Shown: positions 1 to 4,876, counted from the first letter of the stretch. The stretch: DNA of 5,010 nucleotides from an uncultured Collinsella sp. (GCA_900552145.1 URYW01000115.1:1-5010), one strand, 5' to 3'. Numbers and translations: made by a program. Notes: a model not told the origin generated them from the sequence alone.

Positions 1-272
1 TCTTCGGCGGCAGCAGCGTCCAGCAGGGGCCAGAGCTGCTCCGGCGAGACGCCCGACTTCGACGCCTCACCGCCGATGTTCACCTCCAGCAGCACATCCT
101 GCACGATACCGGCCTTGGCCGCCTCCTTCTCGATGGCGGTCAGCAGGTGCTCGCTGTCCACGCTCTGGATGAGGCTTGCGCGGCCCAGCACCTTCTTGAT
201 TTTGTTGGTCTGCAAATGGCCGATGAAGTGCACCGGCGCGCCGTCGTAGGCGTTCTGGGCGAGCTTGGCGGT
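1..272 (-). other. YggS/PLPBP (PLP homeostasis protein) internal fragment
   Basis: This is the part of the hybrid frame after the switch. HFIGHLQTNK, LIQSVDS, VLLEVNIGGEASKSG and SPEQL are hallmark segments of the YggS/PROSC fold-type III PLP-binding protein, which keeps free pyridoxal phosphate in balance. The N-terminal third of the family, including the PLP-binding lysine in its AVSK-type motif and most of the GEN motif region, is absent, replaced by MetRS sequence. The C-terminus lies beyond the window. The wording VQDVLLEVNIGGEASKSG resembles Clostridia (Oscillospiraceae-like) versions, but this taxon guess is from memory and weak. Confidence 0.75.
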
Positions 273-956
273 GTAGGTCTTCATAAAGTCGAGGTAGGCC
301 GGCAGGTCGAAGTAGAGGTTGTCGACCGGGCGCAGCTCGGGCACCTCGCCGGTGAGCTGGCTCTTGGGTGCGATGAGCTCCTCGGGCTCAAACTGGTGAC
401 CCAGGTCGCACTCGTCGGCATAAGCCTTCTCGGACTTGCAGCCCTGGATGGGGCAGCGGCCGATCACTTGGCGGCCGTTGAGGAACGTGCCGGCCTTGGC
501 ATCGTAGAACTGCAGCGTGGAGCGCTTGGAGATGGTGCCCTGCTCGTGCAGGCGCTTGATAATCTCGGCGGTCACCTCGTTGTGAATCTGCGCGGCCGGC
601 TCAAGGCCCGAGCCGCCGTAGATATCGCAGCTGATGTTGTAGTTGTTGAGGGTCGCGGCCTGGCGGGAGTGATTGGACTCGACATACTCGGCGATGGACT
701 TGTCGTAGCCCTCGTTCTCCTTGAGCTTGCGGTAGCTCTCCATGATGGGCGAGCCATAGCAGTCGGTGCCCGAGGTGAAGATGACGTTCTCGCGGCCCAG
801 ACGGTCGCGCAGGAAGCGGGCGAAGAAGTCGGCCGGGACAAAGACGCCACCGACGTGGCCAAAGTGAAGGCCCTTGTTGCCGTAGGGCTCGCCGGCGGTA
901 ACGATGGCGCGGCGAGGCCAGCTGGGACGGTCGTTCATGGAGTATTTGGATGCCAT
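1..956 (-). CDS. metG: Hybrid ORF: methionyl-tRNA synthetase N-terminus joined to YggS/PLPBP fragment, runs off window
   Basis: Residues 1 to about 230 are the N-terminal catalytic part of a class I methionyl-tRNA synthetase, which charges tRNA-Met with methionine in the cytosol. Visible are a TAGEPYGNKGLHFGHVGG segment carrying the HIGH-type motif (HFGH, residues 31-34), FTSGTDCYGSP (60-70) and a zinc-knuckle-like C168-x4-C173-x9-C183-x3-H187 arrangement. DNLYFDLP (212-219) matches the family's FFxLP segment. The start at 956 has AAGGAG four bases upstream. After residue 235 the chain no longer resembles MetRS: HFIGHLQTNKIK, SLIQSVDS and VQDVLLEVNIGGE belong to YggS. The MetRS KMSKS motif, anticodon-binding domain and rest of the Rossmann fold are missing from what is visible. 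The frame stays open through the switch. A working MetRS cannot result, so I read the 3' part as a wrong assembly join. The MetRS identity is secure; the single-protein reading is not. Confidence 0.8.
   Translation of the reverse strand, partial: MASKYSMNDRPSWPRRAIVTAGEPYGNKGLHFGHVGGVFVPADFFARFLRDRLGRENVIFTSGTDCYGSPIMESYRKLKENEGYDKSIAEYVESNHSRQAATLNNYNISCDIYGGSGLEPAAQIHNEVTAEIIKRLHEQGTISKRSTLQFYDAKAGTFLNGRQVIGRCPIQGCKSEKAYADECDLGHQFEPEELIAPKSQLTGEVPELRPVDNLYFDLPAYLDFMKTYTAKLAQNAYDGAPVHFIGHLQTNKIKKVLGRASLIQSVDSEHLLTAIEKEAAKAGIVQDVLLEVNIGGEASKSGVSPEQLWPLLDAAAAE
252..272 (-). other. Probable chimeric join, metG to yggS
   Basis: The family identity changes across codons for TAKLAQN (residues 229-235). 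This word fits both a MetRS helix after FDLP and the YggS helix that precedes the HFIGHLQ strand. A shared word of about 20 bases at such a point is what a de Bruijn-graph assembler needs to cross between two genomes. The exact base cannot be fixed from this sequence alone. Confidence 0.55.
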
Positions 957-960
957 GGGA

Positions 961-966
961 CTCCTT
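961..966 (-). promoter_or_regulatory. metG ribosome binding site
   Basis: On the minus strand AAGGAG lies four bases before the ATG at 956. It supports this start over the in-frame ATG at 938 (residue 7). A perfect Shine-Dalgarno here contrasts with its absence before guaA at the other end of the window. Confidence 0.65.
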
Positions 967-1037
967 CGCATATGGTGAGAGCGCAGTCGGGCGTGGGGCT
1001 CGGCGGCGCGGTGGTCAATTCGTGCATATCGTTCGAC

Positions 1038-1046
1038 ATTATCGCA
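1038..1046 (-). promoter_or_regulatory. Candidate extended -10 promoter for metG
   Basis: The minus strand reads TGC-GATAAT, an extended -10 element one mismatch from TATAAT, about 80 bases before the metG start. No clear -35 is seen 17 bases further upstream, which is acceptable for an extended -10 promoter. The implied 5' leader is about 75 nt. I see no T-box, SAM-type riboswitch or terminator in it. Confidence 0.4.
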
Positions 1047-1050
1047 CATG

Positions 1051-1080
1051 CGGACGGGTACGTGGCAGGGGCGCTATCCT
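1051..1080 (+). promoter_or_regulatory. Weak candidate promoter for the DUF3267 gene
   Basis: CGGACG (1051-1056) and TATCCT (1075-1080) are 18 bases apart and would start transcription near 1087-1089, which is at the ATG itself. This gene has no Shine-Dalgarno, so a leaderless or nearly leaderless message is possible. The hexamers match the consensus poorly. Confidence 0.25.
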
Positions 1081-1088
1081 AAGATGCT

Positions 1089-1655
1089 ATGAATGAGATT
1101 TCCAACATACATGCGTTTGAGGACGAGGATTTTCTGCACGCCTGCTTTGCGTGGGGGATGGCCGTGCTTGGCGCATTTGCCGTGTGCCTGGTGCCGGTGT
1201 TTATGCTGCTGGGCGGGCCCGCGGACCTGGATGCGGCTGACGCGGGCGGTTGGATGGCCGTCTTGGGCTGGATAGTCGGCTTGGCTGCGGTTTCGGCGGC
1301 GTCATTTGCCGTGCACGAGTTGGTGCACGCGGTGTTCTTTAAGTTGTTTGCGCCCGCCGGTGCGCATGTGACCTTTGGGGCAAATCTCGAAACCTGCATG
1401 ATTTATGCCTGCGCCGAGGGCGTTGTGTATTCGCGCCGGCGGTACATGGTCATTTGCCTGGCGCCGACGGTTGTTTTGACGGCGGCGTTTGCCTTGGGCT
1501 TTGCGTTTTCGGGCTTTCCACTGCTGTGCTACCTGGCGGCCGGCTTGCATTTGTCGGGCTGTGTGGGCGACTGGTATTACGTGCGGGCCATTTTGCGCGA
1601 CCGCCGCATTGTCGCCTGTGAGGATACGTCCTTCGGCGTGCGCTTTTTTGGGTGA
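1089..1655 (+). CDS. DUF3267-like integral membrane zinc metalloprotease
   Basis: A 188-residue membrane protein with about four hydrophobic segments, near residues 18-42, 55-74, 119-141 and 143-158. The second ends in HELVH (76-80), an HExxH zinc-protease motif placed inside or next to the membrane. Further along are LAPT (124-127) and HLSGCVGD (153-160), where Asp160 could supply the third metal ligand. This order (HExxH, then NP/APT-type, then H-x-GxxGD) fits the DUF3267 putative zincin family, related in layout to site-2 proteases. Substrate is unknown. The ATG at 1089 has no good ribosome binding site. The stop codon overlaps the queH ribosome binding site, so the two genes are probably translationally coupled. 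The family call is fairly safe; peptidase activity is inferred from motifs only. Confidence 0.8.
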   Translation: MNEISNIHAFEDEDFLHACFAWGMAVLGAFAVCLVPVFMLLGGPADLDAADAGGWMAVLGWIVGLAAVSAASFAVHELVHAVFFKLFAPAGAHVTFGANLETCMIYACAEGVVYSRRRYMVICLAPTVVLTAAFALGFAFSGFPLLCYLAAGLHLSGCVGDWYYVRAILRDRRIVACEDTSFGVRFFG

Positions 1656-1659
1656 GGAG
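1654..1659 (+). promoter_or_regulatory. queH ribosome binding site that decides the start
   Basis: GAGGAG overlaps the TGA stop of the preceding gene (1653-1655). It touches the ATG at 1660, leaving no spacer, but stands six bases before the in-frame ATG at 1666. The latter is the better start, giving MKPLLLHACC at the N-terminus. Confidence 0.65.
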
Positions 1660-1665
1660 ATGTCG

Positions 1666-2241
1666 ATGAAGCCGTTGTTGCTGCATGCGTGCTGTGCGCC
1701 GTGCTCGCTTGAGCCGGTCCGCCTGCTGCGCGAGGAAGGGTTTGAGCCCACGATTTGCTGGACCAACCCCAATATTCAACCGCGCGATGAATGGCAGCGG
1801 CGCTTGGACGAGCTGCGCCGGTGGTGTGCCGATGGCGGCATTGAGCTCATCGAGGCGGGGGAGGACCGCGAGCGCTGGGAGGCCGGCGTGGCACCGCTGG
1901 GCGCCGATCGGCCTCGTCGCTGTCGCGCGTGCTATGCCTTGCGCTTGGCCGAGGCGTGCCGCGTGGCCCAGGAGCGCGGGTTTGAGTTTGTGGGCACGAC
2001 GCTCGCCGTCTCGCCGTACCAGCTGTTCGATACCTGCAATGACGTGCTTGAGCGCTTGGCGGCGGCACATGGGCTCACCCCGGTGATTCGCGATTTTCGC
2101 CCGTATTACCCCGAGGCGACACGCCGTTCGCGCGAGCTTGGCATGTATCGGCAGAACTACTGTGGTTGCCGCTTCTCGGCTATCGAGGCGGCCATGGACC
2201 GCGCCCGTATCCGCGACGAGCGCAAAGCCTCCAAAAAGTAG
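1666..2241 (+). CDS. queH: Epoxyqueuosine reductase QueH
   Basis: QueH reduces epoxyqueuosine in tRNA to queuosine, the final step of the pathway, and is the non-cobalamin alternative to QueG. The 191-residue protein shows the family signatures in order: LLHACCAPCS (5-14), with the Cys9-Cys10 pair and Cys13; TNPNIQP (33-39); RCRACY (85-90, Cys86 and Cys89); TTLAVSPYQ (111-119); DFRPYY (143-148); and YRQNYCGC (161-168, Cys166 and Cys168). These cysteines hold the iron-sulfur cluster and redox centre in characterised QueH. The length is normal for the family. A longer frame upstream from 1489 is open by chance inside the preceding gene, and ATG 1660 would add only two residues. It sits 10 bases after the peptidase and 64 bases before queA, its partner in queuosine synthesis. 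Identification is firm. Confidence 0.95.
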   Translation: MKPLLLHACCAPCSLEPVRLLREEGFEPTICWTNPNIQPRDEWQRRLDELRRWCADGGIELIEAGEDRERWEAGVAPLGADRPRRCRACYALRLAEACRVAQERGFEFVGTTLAVSPYQLFDTCNDVLERLAAAHGLTPVIRDFRPYYPEATRRSRELGMYRQNYCGCRFSAIEAAMDRARIRDERKASKK

Positions 2242-2260
2242 TTCATTTGGGACGTCAGCC

Positions 2261-2269
2261 TGCTAGGAT
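2261..2269 (+). promoter_or_regulatory. Candidate extended -10 element before queA
   Basis: TGC-TAGGAT is an extended -10-like element in the 64-base gap between queH and queA, predicting a start near 2276 and a leader of about 30 nt. No good -35 is visible (GTTCAT lies 17 bases upstream and matches poorly). queA may use this as well as read-through from queH. Confidence 0.3.
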
Positions 2270-2291
2270 GTAGAGCGGACTTTAGCTATAT

Positions 2292-2297
2292 AAGGAG
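2292..2297 (+). promoter_or_regulatory. queA ribosome binding site favouring a GTG start
   Basis: AAGGAG lies 8 bases before GTG 2306 and 14 bases before ATG 2312. The spacing favours the GTG codon, though the protein differs only by two residues (MS). Confidence 0.6.
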
Positions 2298-2305
2298 TAT
2301 CCGAC

Positions 2306-3523
2306 GTGTCTATGCGTACCGATGATTTTGACTACAACCTTCCCGAGGAACTGATTGCCCAAGCTCCTGCCGAGCCGCGCGACTCCTGCCGCCTTCTGGT
2401 GGTGGATCGCAAGGGCTCCCAGGCGGGAACGCCGCTGGAGCACGGCGGTACCGTTGAGCACCGCATCTTCCGCGACATCATCGACTATATCGAGCCGGGC
2501 GACGTGCTCGTCATCAACCAGACGCGCGTGATGCCGGCTCGCCTGATCGGTCGCAAAGCCGGCTCGGGCGGCGTGGTCGAGACCCTGCTGCTCAAGCGCC
2601 GCGAGGACGTGGATCCGCTGGGCCATGTTTGGGAGTGCTTGGTCAAGCCGGGCAAGCGCCTGAAGCCCGGTGCTCATATTGAGTATCGCGCCGGTGGCGC
2701 CCATGCGCCCGAGGGCGCGCCCGTGGTGCTGACGGCCGAGGTCATCGACTTTGTCACCGATAGCCGCGGTGGCCGTCTGGTGCGCTTTGAGCCGGCCGGT
2801 TGCAATGCTGCCGGCGAGCCGCGCACGCTCGACGAGGCCATCCATGCGGCTGGCCACGTGCCGCTGCCGCCCTACATTACCGATTACGAAGGCGATCCCG
2901 AGAAGTACCAGACCGTGTACGCCATGAAGGAGGAGCACTCGGCCGCTGCTCCCACGGCGGGTCTGCATTTTACTCCCGAGCTCATGGCCGCTATCGAGGC
3001 CAAGGGTGCCAAGTTTGCCGCCGTCGAGCTCGAGGTGGGTATCGATACCTTCCGTCTGGTGGAGGAGGACGATCCCACGCAGCACGTGATGCACACGGAG
3101 CGCTATCACGTGTCGCAGGAGGTTGTCGACGCCGTGCATAAGGCGAAGGCCGAGGGGCACCGCGTGATTGCTGTCGGTACCACCGCAGTGCGCTCGCTCG
3201 AAAGCGCCTTTGACGCGGACGCGCCGGTGTCCGATCCGGCCGTGACGGCGCGCTATTTTGAGGGCCGTGAGGACGGCGCCGACACGCTCGGCCGCGGTGA
3301 CATCGTGGTGCGCGAGAACGCGACGACGCAGCTCTACCTCATGCCTGGCTCGACCTATCACGTGGTTGACGCGCTGATCACGAACTTCCACGTGCCGCGC
3401 TCCACGCTCATGATGCTCGTAAGCGCGCTTGCCTCCCGCGACCAGATCATGGATGCCTACGCCGCCGCCATCGAGGAGCGCTACCGCTTCTTCAGCTTTG
3501 GTGACGCCATGCTCATTTGTTAG
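2306..3523 (+). CDS. queA: S-adenosylmethionine:tRNA ribosyltransferase-isomerase QueA
   Basis: QueA transfers and isomerises the ribosyl group of S-adenosylmethionine onto preQ1 in tRNA (wobble position 34), making epoxyqueuosine, the substrate of QueH encoded just upstream. Family signatures run along the whole chain: DFDYNLPEELIAQ (7-19), PGDVLVINQTRVMPARL (64-80, with Gln72 where most family members have Asp), WECLVKPGKR (109-118), PLPPYI (186-191), APTAGLHFT (215-223), VGTTAVRSLES (290-300), LITNFHVPRSTLMMLVSA (357-374) and RFFSFGDAMLI (394-404). At 405 residues it is about 50 longer than Escherichia coli QueA. The extra length lies mainly near residues 37-50, 160-180 and 304-340, outside the conserved blocks. 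The stop codon is the first part of a perfect hairpin. Identification is firm. Confidence 0.97.
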   Translation: MSMRTDDFDYNLPEELIAQAPAEPRDSCRLLVVDRKGSQAGTPLEHGGTVEHRIFRDIIDYIEPGDVLVINQTRVMPARLIGRKAGSGGVVETLLLKRREDVDPLGHVWECLVKPGKRLKPGAHIEYRAGGAHAPEGAPVVLTAEVIDFVTDSRGGRLVRFEPAGCNAAGEPRTLDEAIHAAGHVPLPPYITDYEGDPEKYQTVYAMKEEHSAAAPTAGLHFTPELMAAIEAKGAKFAAVELEVGIDTFRLVEEDDPTQHVMHTERYHVSQEVVDAVHKAKAEGHRVIAVGTTAVRSLESAFDADAPVSDPAVTARYFEGREDGADTLGRGDIVVRENATTQLYLMPGSTYHVVDALITNFHVPRSTLMMLVSALASRDQIMDAYAAAIEERYRFFSFGDAMLIC

Positions 3524-3550
3524 TTACGCGGTTTTGCCAAACCGCGTAAC
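3523..3550 (+). repeat. Perfect 12-bp inverted repeat overlapping the queA stop codon
   Basis: GTTACGCGGTTT (3523-3534) and AAACCGCGTAAC (3539-3550) are exact reverse complements with a four-base loop, TGCC. The left arm begins at the last base of the queA TAG. No T-run follows, so alone it is not a classic intrinsic terminator. It could protect the 3' end of the queA message or act with the next hairpin. Confidence 0.85.
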
Positions 3551-3563
3551 CAGTTGACGCTGC

Positions 3564-3663
3564 AAACCCGCCAGAGCGGCAATCTGCCTTTCAACTTCGG
3601 CGGCATGATCAAAAGATCAATGCCGCCTTGTTTCAAGGCACCTTGCTCGCTCTGGCGGGTTTT
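3564..3663 (+). terminator. Long compound hairpin, probable queA terminator (may work in both directions)
   Basis: The outer arms AAACCCGCCAGAGCG (3564-3578) and CGCTCTGGCGGGTTT (3648-3662) are perfect complements over 15 bp. The right arm runs into four Ts, and on the minus strand it would also end in GGCGGGTTT. The inside is also folded: GGCAA/TTGC and CCTT..AAC/GTT..AAGG pairs lead to GGCGGCATGATC (3599-3610), an AAAA loop, and GATCAATGCCGCC (3615-3627), complementary with one bulged base. A terminator normally has a small loop, so a 69-base folded insert is unusual. It could equally be a palindromic mobile repeat that landed in or serves as a terminator. Confidence 0.65.
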
Positions 3664-3700
3664 CGCTGACTTTGCCAAGGCATCGGCGTTGCCGTGGTCC

Positions 3701-3739
3701 AACCTGCCAAAAAGGGACAGGTTTATTTTGGCAGGTTTT
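3701..3739. repeat. Perfect 12-bp inverted repeat with GGGACAGG loop
   Basis: AACCTGCCAAAA (3701-3712) and TTTTGGCAGGTT (3726-3737) pair perfectly. The 13-base loop carries GGGACAGGTTTA. Each arm reads outward as GGCAGGTT with extra Ts on the plus-strand side, so weak termination is possible. The loop word resembles sequences I associate with REP/RAYT-type palindromic elements. Confidence 0.7.
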
Positions 3740-3755
3740 ATCTGGGCAAACGTTG

Positions 3756-3822
3756 TTGGTGCAAGGGGAACGGGTTACTTTGCACCAGGTTGGTGCATGT
3801 TAACCTGACCCCTTTGCACTAA
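3756..3822. repeat. Nested imperfect palindrome with GGGGTCAGGTTAAC-type arms
   Basis: Outer arms GTGCAA-GGGG (3759-3768) and CCCC-TTTGCAC (3809-3819) pair with one bulge. GGGTTA-C (3773-3778) and GTTAACC (3799-3805) continue the stem imperfectly. Inside is a separate perfect hairpin, TGCACCA (3781-3787), loop GGT, TGGTGCA (3791-3797). The word TTGGTGCA occurs twice in direct orientation (3756-3763 and 3790-3797). No T-run follows on either strand. Confidence 0.65.
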
Positions 3823-3824
3823 TC

Positions 3825-3893
3825 TAAAAAGTTGCGGTGAGATAGTTCTTGAATTGGCCTTTTTTGGCTAAACAGGAACTATCTCACCGCAAC
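3825..3893 (-). terminator. Intrinsic terminator for the minus-strand hybrid gene
   Basis: GTTGCGGTGAGATAGTTC (3831-3848) and its exact complement (3876-3893) form an 18-bp perfect stem. An inner TTGGCC/GGCTAA pairing (one G-U) flanks a six-T stretch. Read on the minus strand, the stem begins about 30 bases after the stop codon at 3923 and is followed at once by five Ts (3830-3826). That is a textbook arrangement, except that the stem is longer than usual. On the plus strand no T-run follows, so it is one-directional. Confidence 0.7.
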
Positions 3894-3922
3894 TGGGTTG
3901 AGGCGTTTTTTGGGCGGCTGGT

Positions 3923-4246
3923 TTACTTGCTTGCGAACAGCCAGATCAGGATGATCACTAGAATCACGGCGACAATGCAGACGATGGCGCCGGTGAATTT
4001 GATGCGTGAGTCGCGGGTACGCTCGCGCACCGCGTCCTCGGTGGCCTCGAGCTGGGCGACTTCTCGCTCGGTCTCGGTGTGTTCGGCTTTGTCTCGGGCC
4101 AAGGATCCTGCAAGGGACTCAGTGATCTCTGGATGGTCGTGCACCTCGGTCGCCTGTTCGATGATCGACTGCGCATGTGCGGCATCTGCTTGGGCGTTGG
4201 CTATGCTCTGCTCCTGGTCGCGGCGTGCCTTGTCCTCGGCAGTGAT
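3923..4246 (-). other. C-terminal part of a coiled-coil protein with a membrane tail anchor, not recognised
   Basis: Residues 212-291 of the hybrid frame are rich in Glu, Ala, Gln, Arg and Asp, with long helix-forming runs (AEDKARRDQEQS, TETEREVAQLEATEDAVRE), likely coiled coil. Residues 293-314 are a single strongly hydrophobic helix (TGAIVCIVAVILVIILIWLF) ending in ASK, so the protein would be held in the membrane by its tail. It uses the same stop and the terminator at 3893-3825, so this end is probably a genuine gene of the core organism whose start is missing from the window. I do not recognise a family. Confidence 0.55.
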
Positions 4247-4876
4247 CTTCTCGCGCAGTTCGCGGACGGTCGTCTCGACGAAACTCTCCGACGTCCACGA
4301 CTGTGCGCAGCCGCAGATGCCCACGACGAAATTCCGGAGCAGCTGCACGCCGTCGGTAGAGTGGTAAACCTCCGGATGGAACTGGATGGCCCACGTCGGT
4401 TCGCCCTCGATGCGGTAGGCGGCCACGTGCACCTCGGCCGTCGAAGCCACGATGCGGTAGCCGTCGGGCACGCGGGTGATCGTGTCACCGTGCGACATCC
4501 ACACCTGCGTGGTGCGGGGCAGTCCCTCCATGAGCCGGTCGTCGGGTTCGACTACGGTGAGCATCGCCCGTCCGTATTCGCGGCTCGGGGCGGGCGTCAC
4601 CTCGCCGCCGAAGTGCTGGGCGAGGTATTGCGCGCCGTAGCAGACGCCCAGCAGCGGCAGCCGGCCCTTGATCGCCGAGAGGTCGATGCGGGGGGCTCCC
4701 GCATCGCGCACGGAGAAGGGCGAGCCCGAGAGAATCACGCCGCGCACCGACGCGTCGATGGCGGGCAGGTGGTTGAAGGGGTGGATTTCGCAGTAAACGC
4801 TCAGCTCGCGTACGCGGCGGGCGATGAGCTGCGTGTACTGCGAGCCGAAGTCGATGATTAGGATTTTTTCCTGCAT
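3923..4876 (-). CDS. guaA: Hybrid ORF: GMP synthetase glutaminase domain joined to coiled-coil tail-anchored protein
   Basis: Residues 1 to about 187 form a complete class I glutamine amidotransferase domain of GMP synthetase, which frees ammonia from glutamine for making GMP from XMP. Visible are KILIIDFGSQYTQLIARRVRE (4-24), ILSGSP (48-53), LLGVCYGAQ (75-83, catalytic Cys79), WMSHGD (126-131) and FHPEV (166-170, catalytic His167 and Glu169). NFVVGICGC (182-190) is the usual linker to the ATP-pyrophosphatase domain. That domain, with its SGGVDS loop, is absent. After residue 211 come a charged alpha-helical stretch and a membrane anchor of another family. Intact GuaA is over 500 residues. 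No Shine-Dalgarno precedes the ATG at 4876, as in Bacteroidota. The sequence most resembles Alistipes-like GuaA, from memory. I judge the single-protein reading to be an assembly artefact. Confidence 0.8.
   Translation of the reverse strand: MQEKILIIDFGSQYTQLIARRVRELSVYCEIHPFNHLPAIDASVRGVILSGSPFSVRDAGAPRIDLSAIKGRLPLLGVCYGAQYLAQHFGGEVTPAPSREYGRAMLTVVEPDDRLMEGLPRTTQVWMSHGDTITRVPDGYRIVASTAEVHVAAYRIEGEPTWAIQFHPEVYHSTDGVQLLRNFVVGICGCAQSWTSESFVETTVRELREKITAEDKARRDQEQSIANAQADAAHAQSIIEQATEVHDHPEITESLAGSLARDKAEHTETEREVAQLEATEDAVRERTRDSRIKFTGAIVCIVAVILVIILIWLFASK
4244..4265 (-). other. Probable chimeric join, guaA to coiled-coil gene
   Basis: Codons for VRELREKI (residues 204-211) fit both GuaA, where the chain normally continues with G-DDKVVLGLSGGVDS-like sequence, and a charged coiled coil. 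The bases CGCGAACTGCGCGAGAAGATC are a common sort of GC-rich helix-coding word that two genomes could share. Everything before it is gua-like and everything after is not. Confidence 0.55.

Larger units (their letters stand above)
3524..3922. other. Gene-free palindrome-rich intergenic region
   Basis: About 400 bases between convergent genes, with no credible coding frame. Short frames on both strands here (for example 3554-3808 plus, 3520-3702 minus) are by-products of the palindromes and resemble nothing I know. Five different inverted repeats fill most of it. The stretch from about 3700 to 3900 is visibly more AT-rich than the flanking genes. Confidence 0.7.

Noticed and set aside
147..1082. 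311-residue plus-strand open frame
   Set aside because: Lies antisense to metG, whose motifs are unmistakable. Its Val/Ala/Leu-rich composition is what an antisense frame of a GC-rich gene gives.
957..1088. T-box or S-adenosylmethionine riboswitch controlling metG
   Set aside because: The leader is about 75 nt at most, with no T-box sequence, specifier stem or terminator/antiterminator pair.
1489..1665. N-terminal extension of queH upstream of 1666
   Set aside because: The extra residues are an out-of-frame reading of the DUF3267 gene. Family homology begins at MKPLLLHACC, and the ribosome binding site fits 1666.
2242..2305. preQ1 riboswitch before queA
   Set aside because: The 64-base gap has no compact C-rich loop plus A-rich tail pattern. 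Queuosine genes with such switches are usually the early-pathway or transport ones.
2282..3391. 369-residue minus-strand open frame
   Set aside because: Complete antisense shadow of queA, with no recognisable domain.
3554..3808. 84-residue plus-strand frame in the intergenic region
   Set aside because: Runs through several palindromes, has no ribosome binding site and no familiar sequence.
3523..3893. CRISPR array or integron attC site
   Set aside because: The repeats are inverted and differ from one another, without regular spacers. The arms lack the paired core-site layout of attC, and no cas or integrase gene is present.
4079..4861. 260-residue plus-strand open frame
   Set aside because: Antisense to the GuaA glutaminase domain, rich in Arg, His, Val and Gly as expected for a shadow frame.
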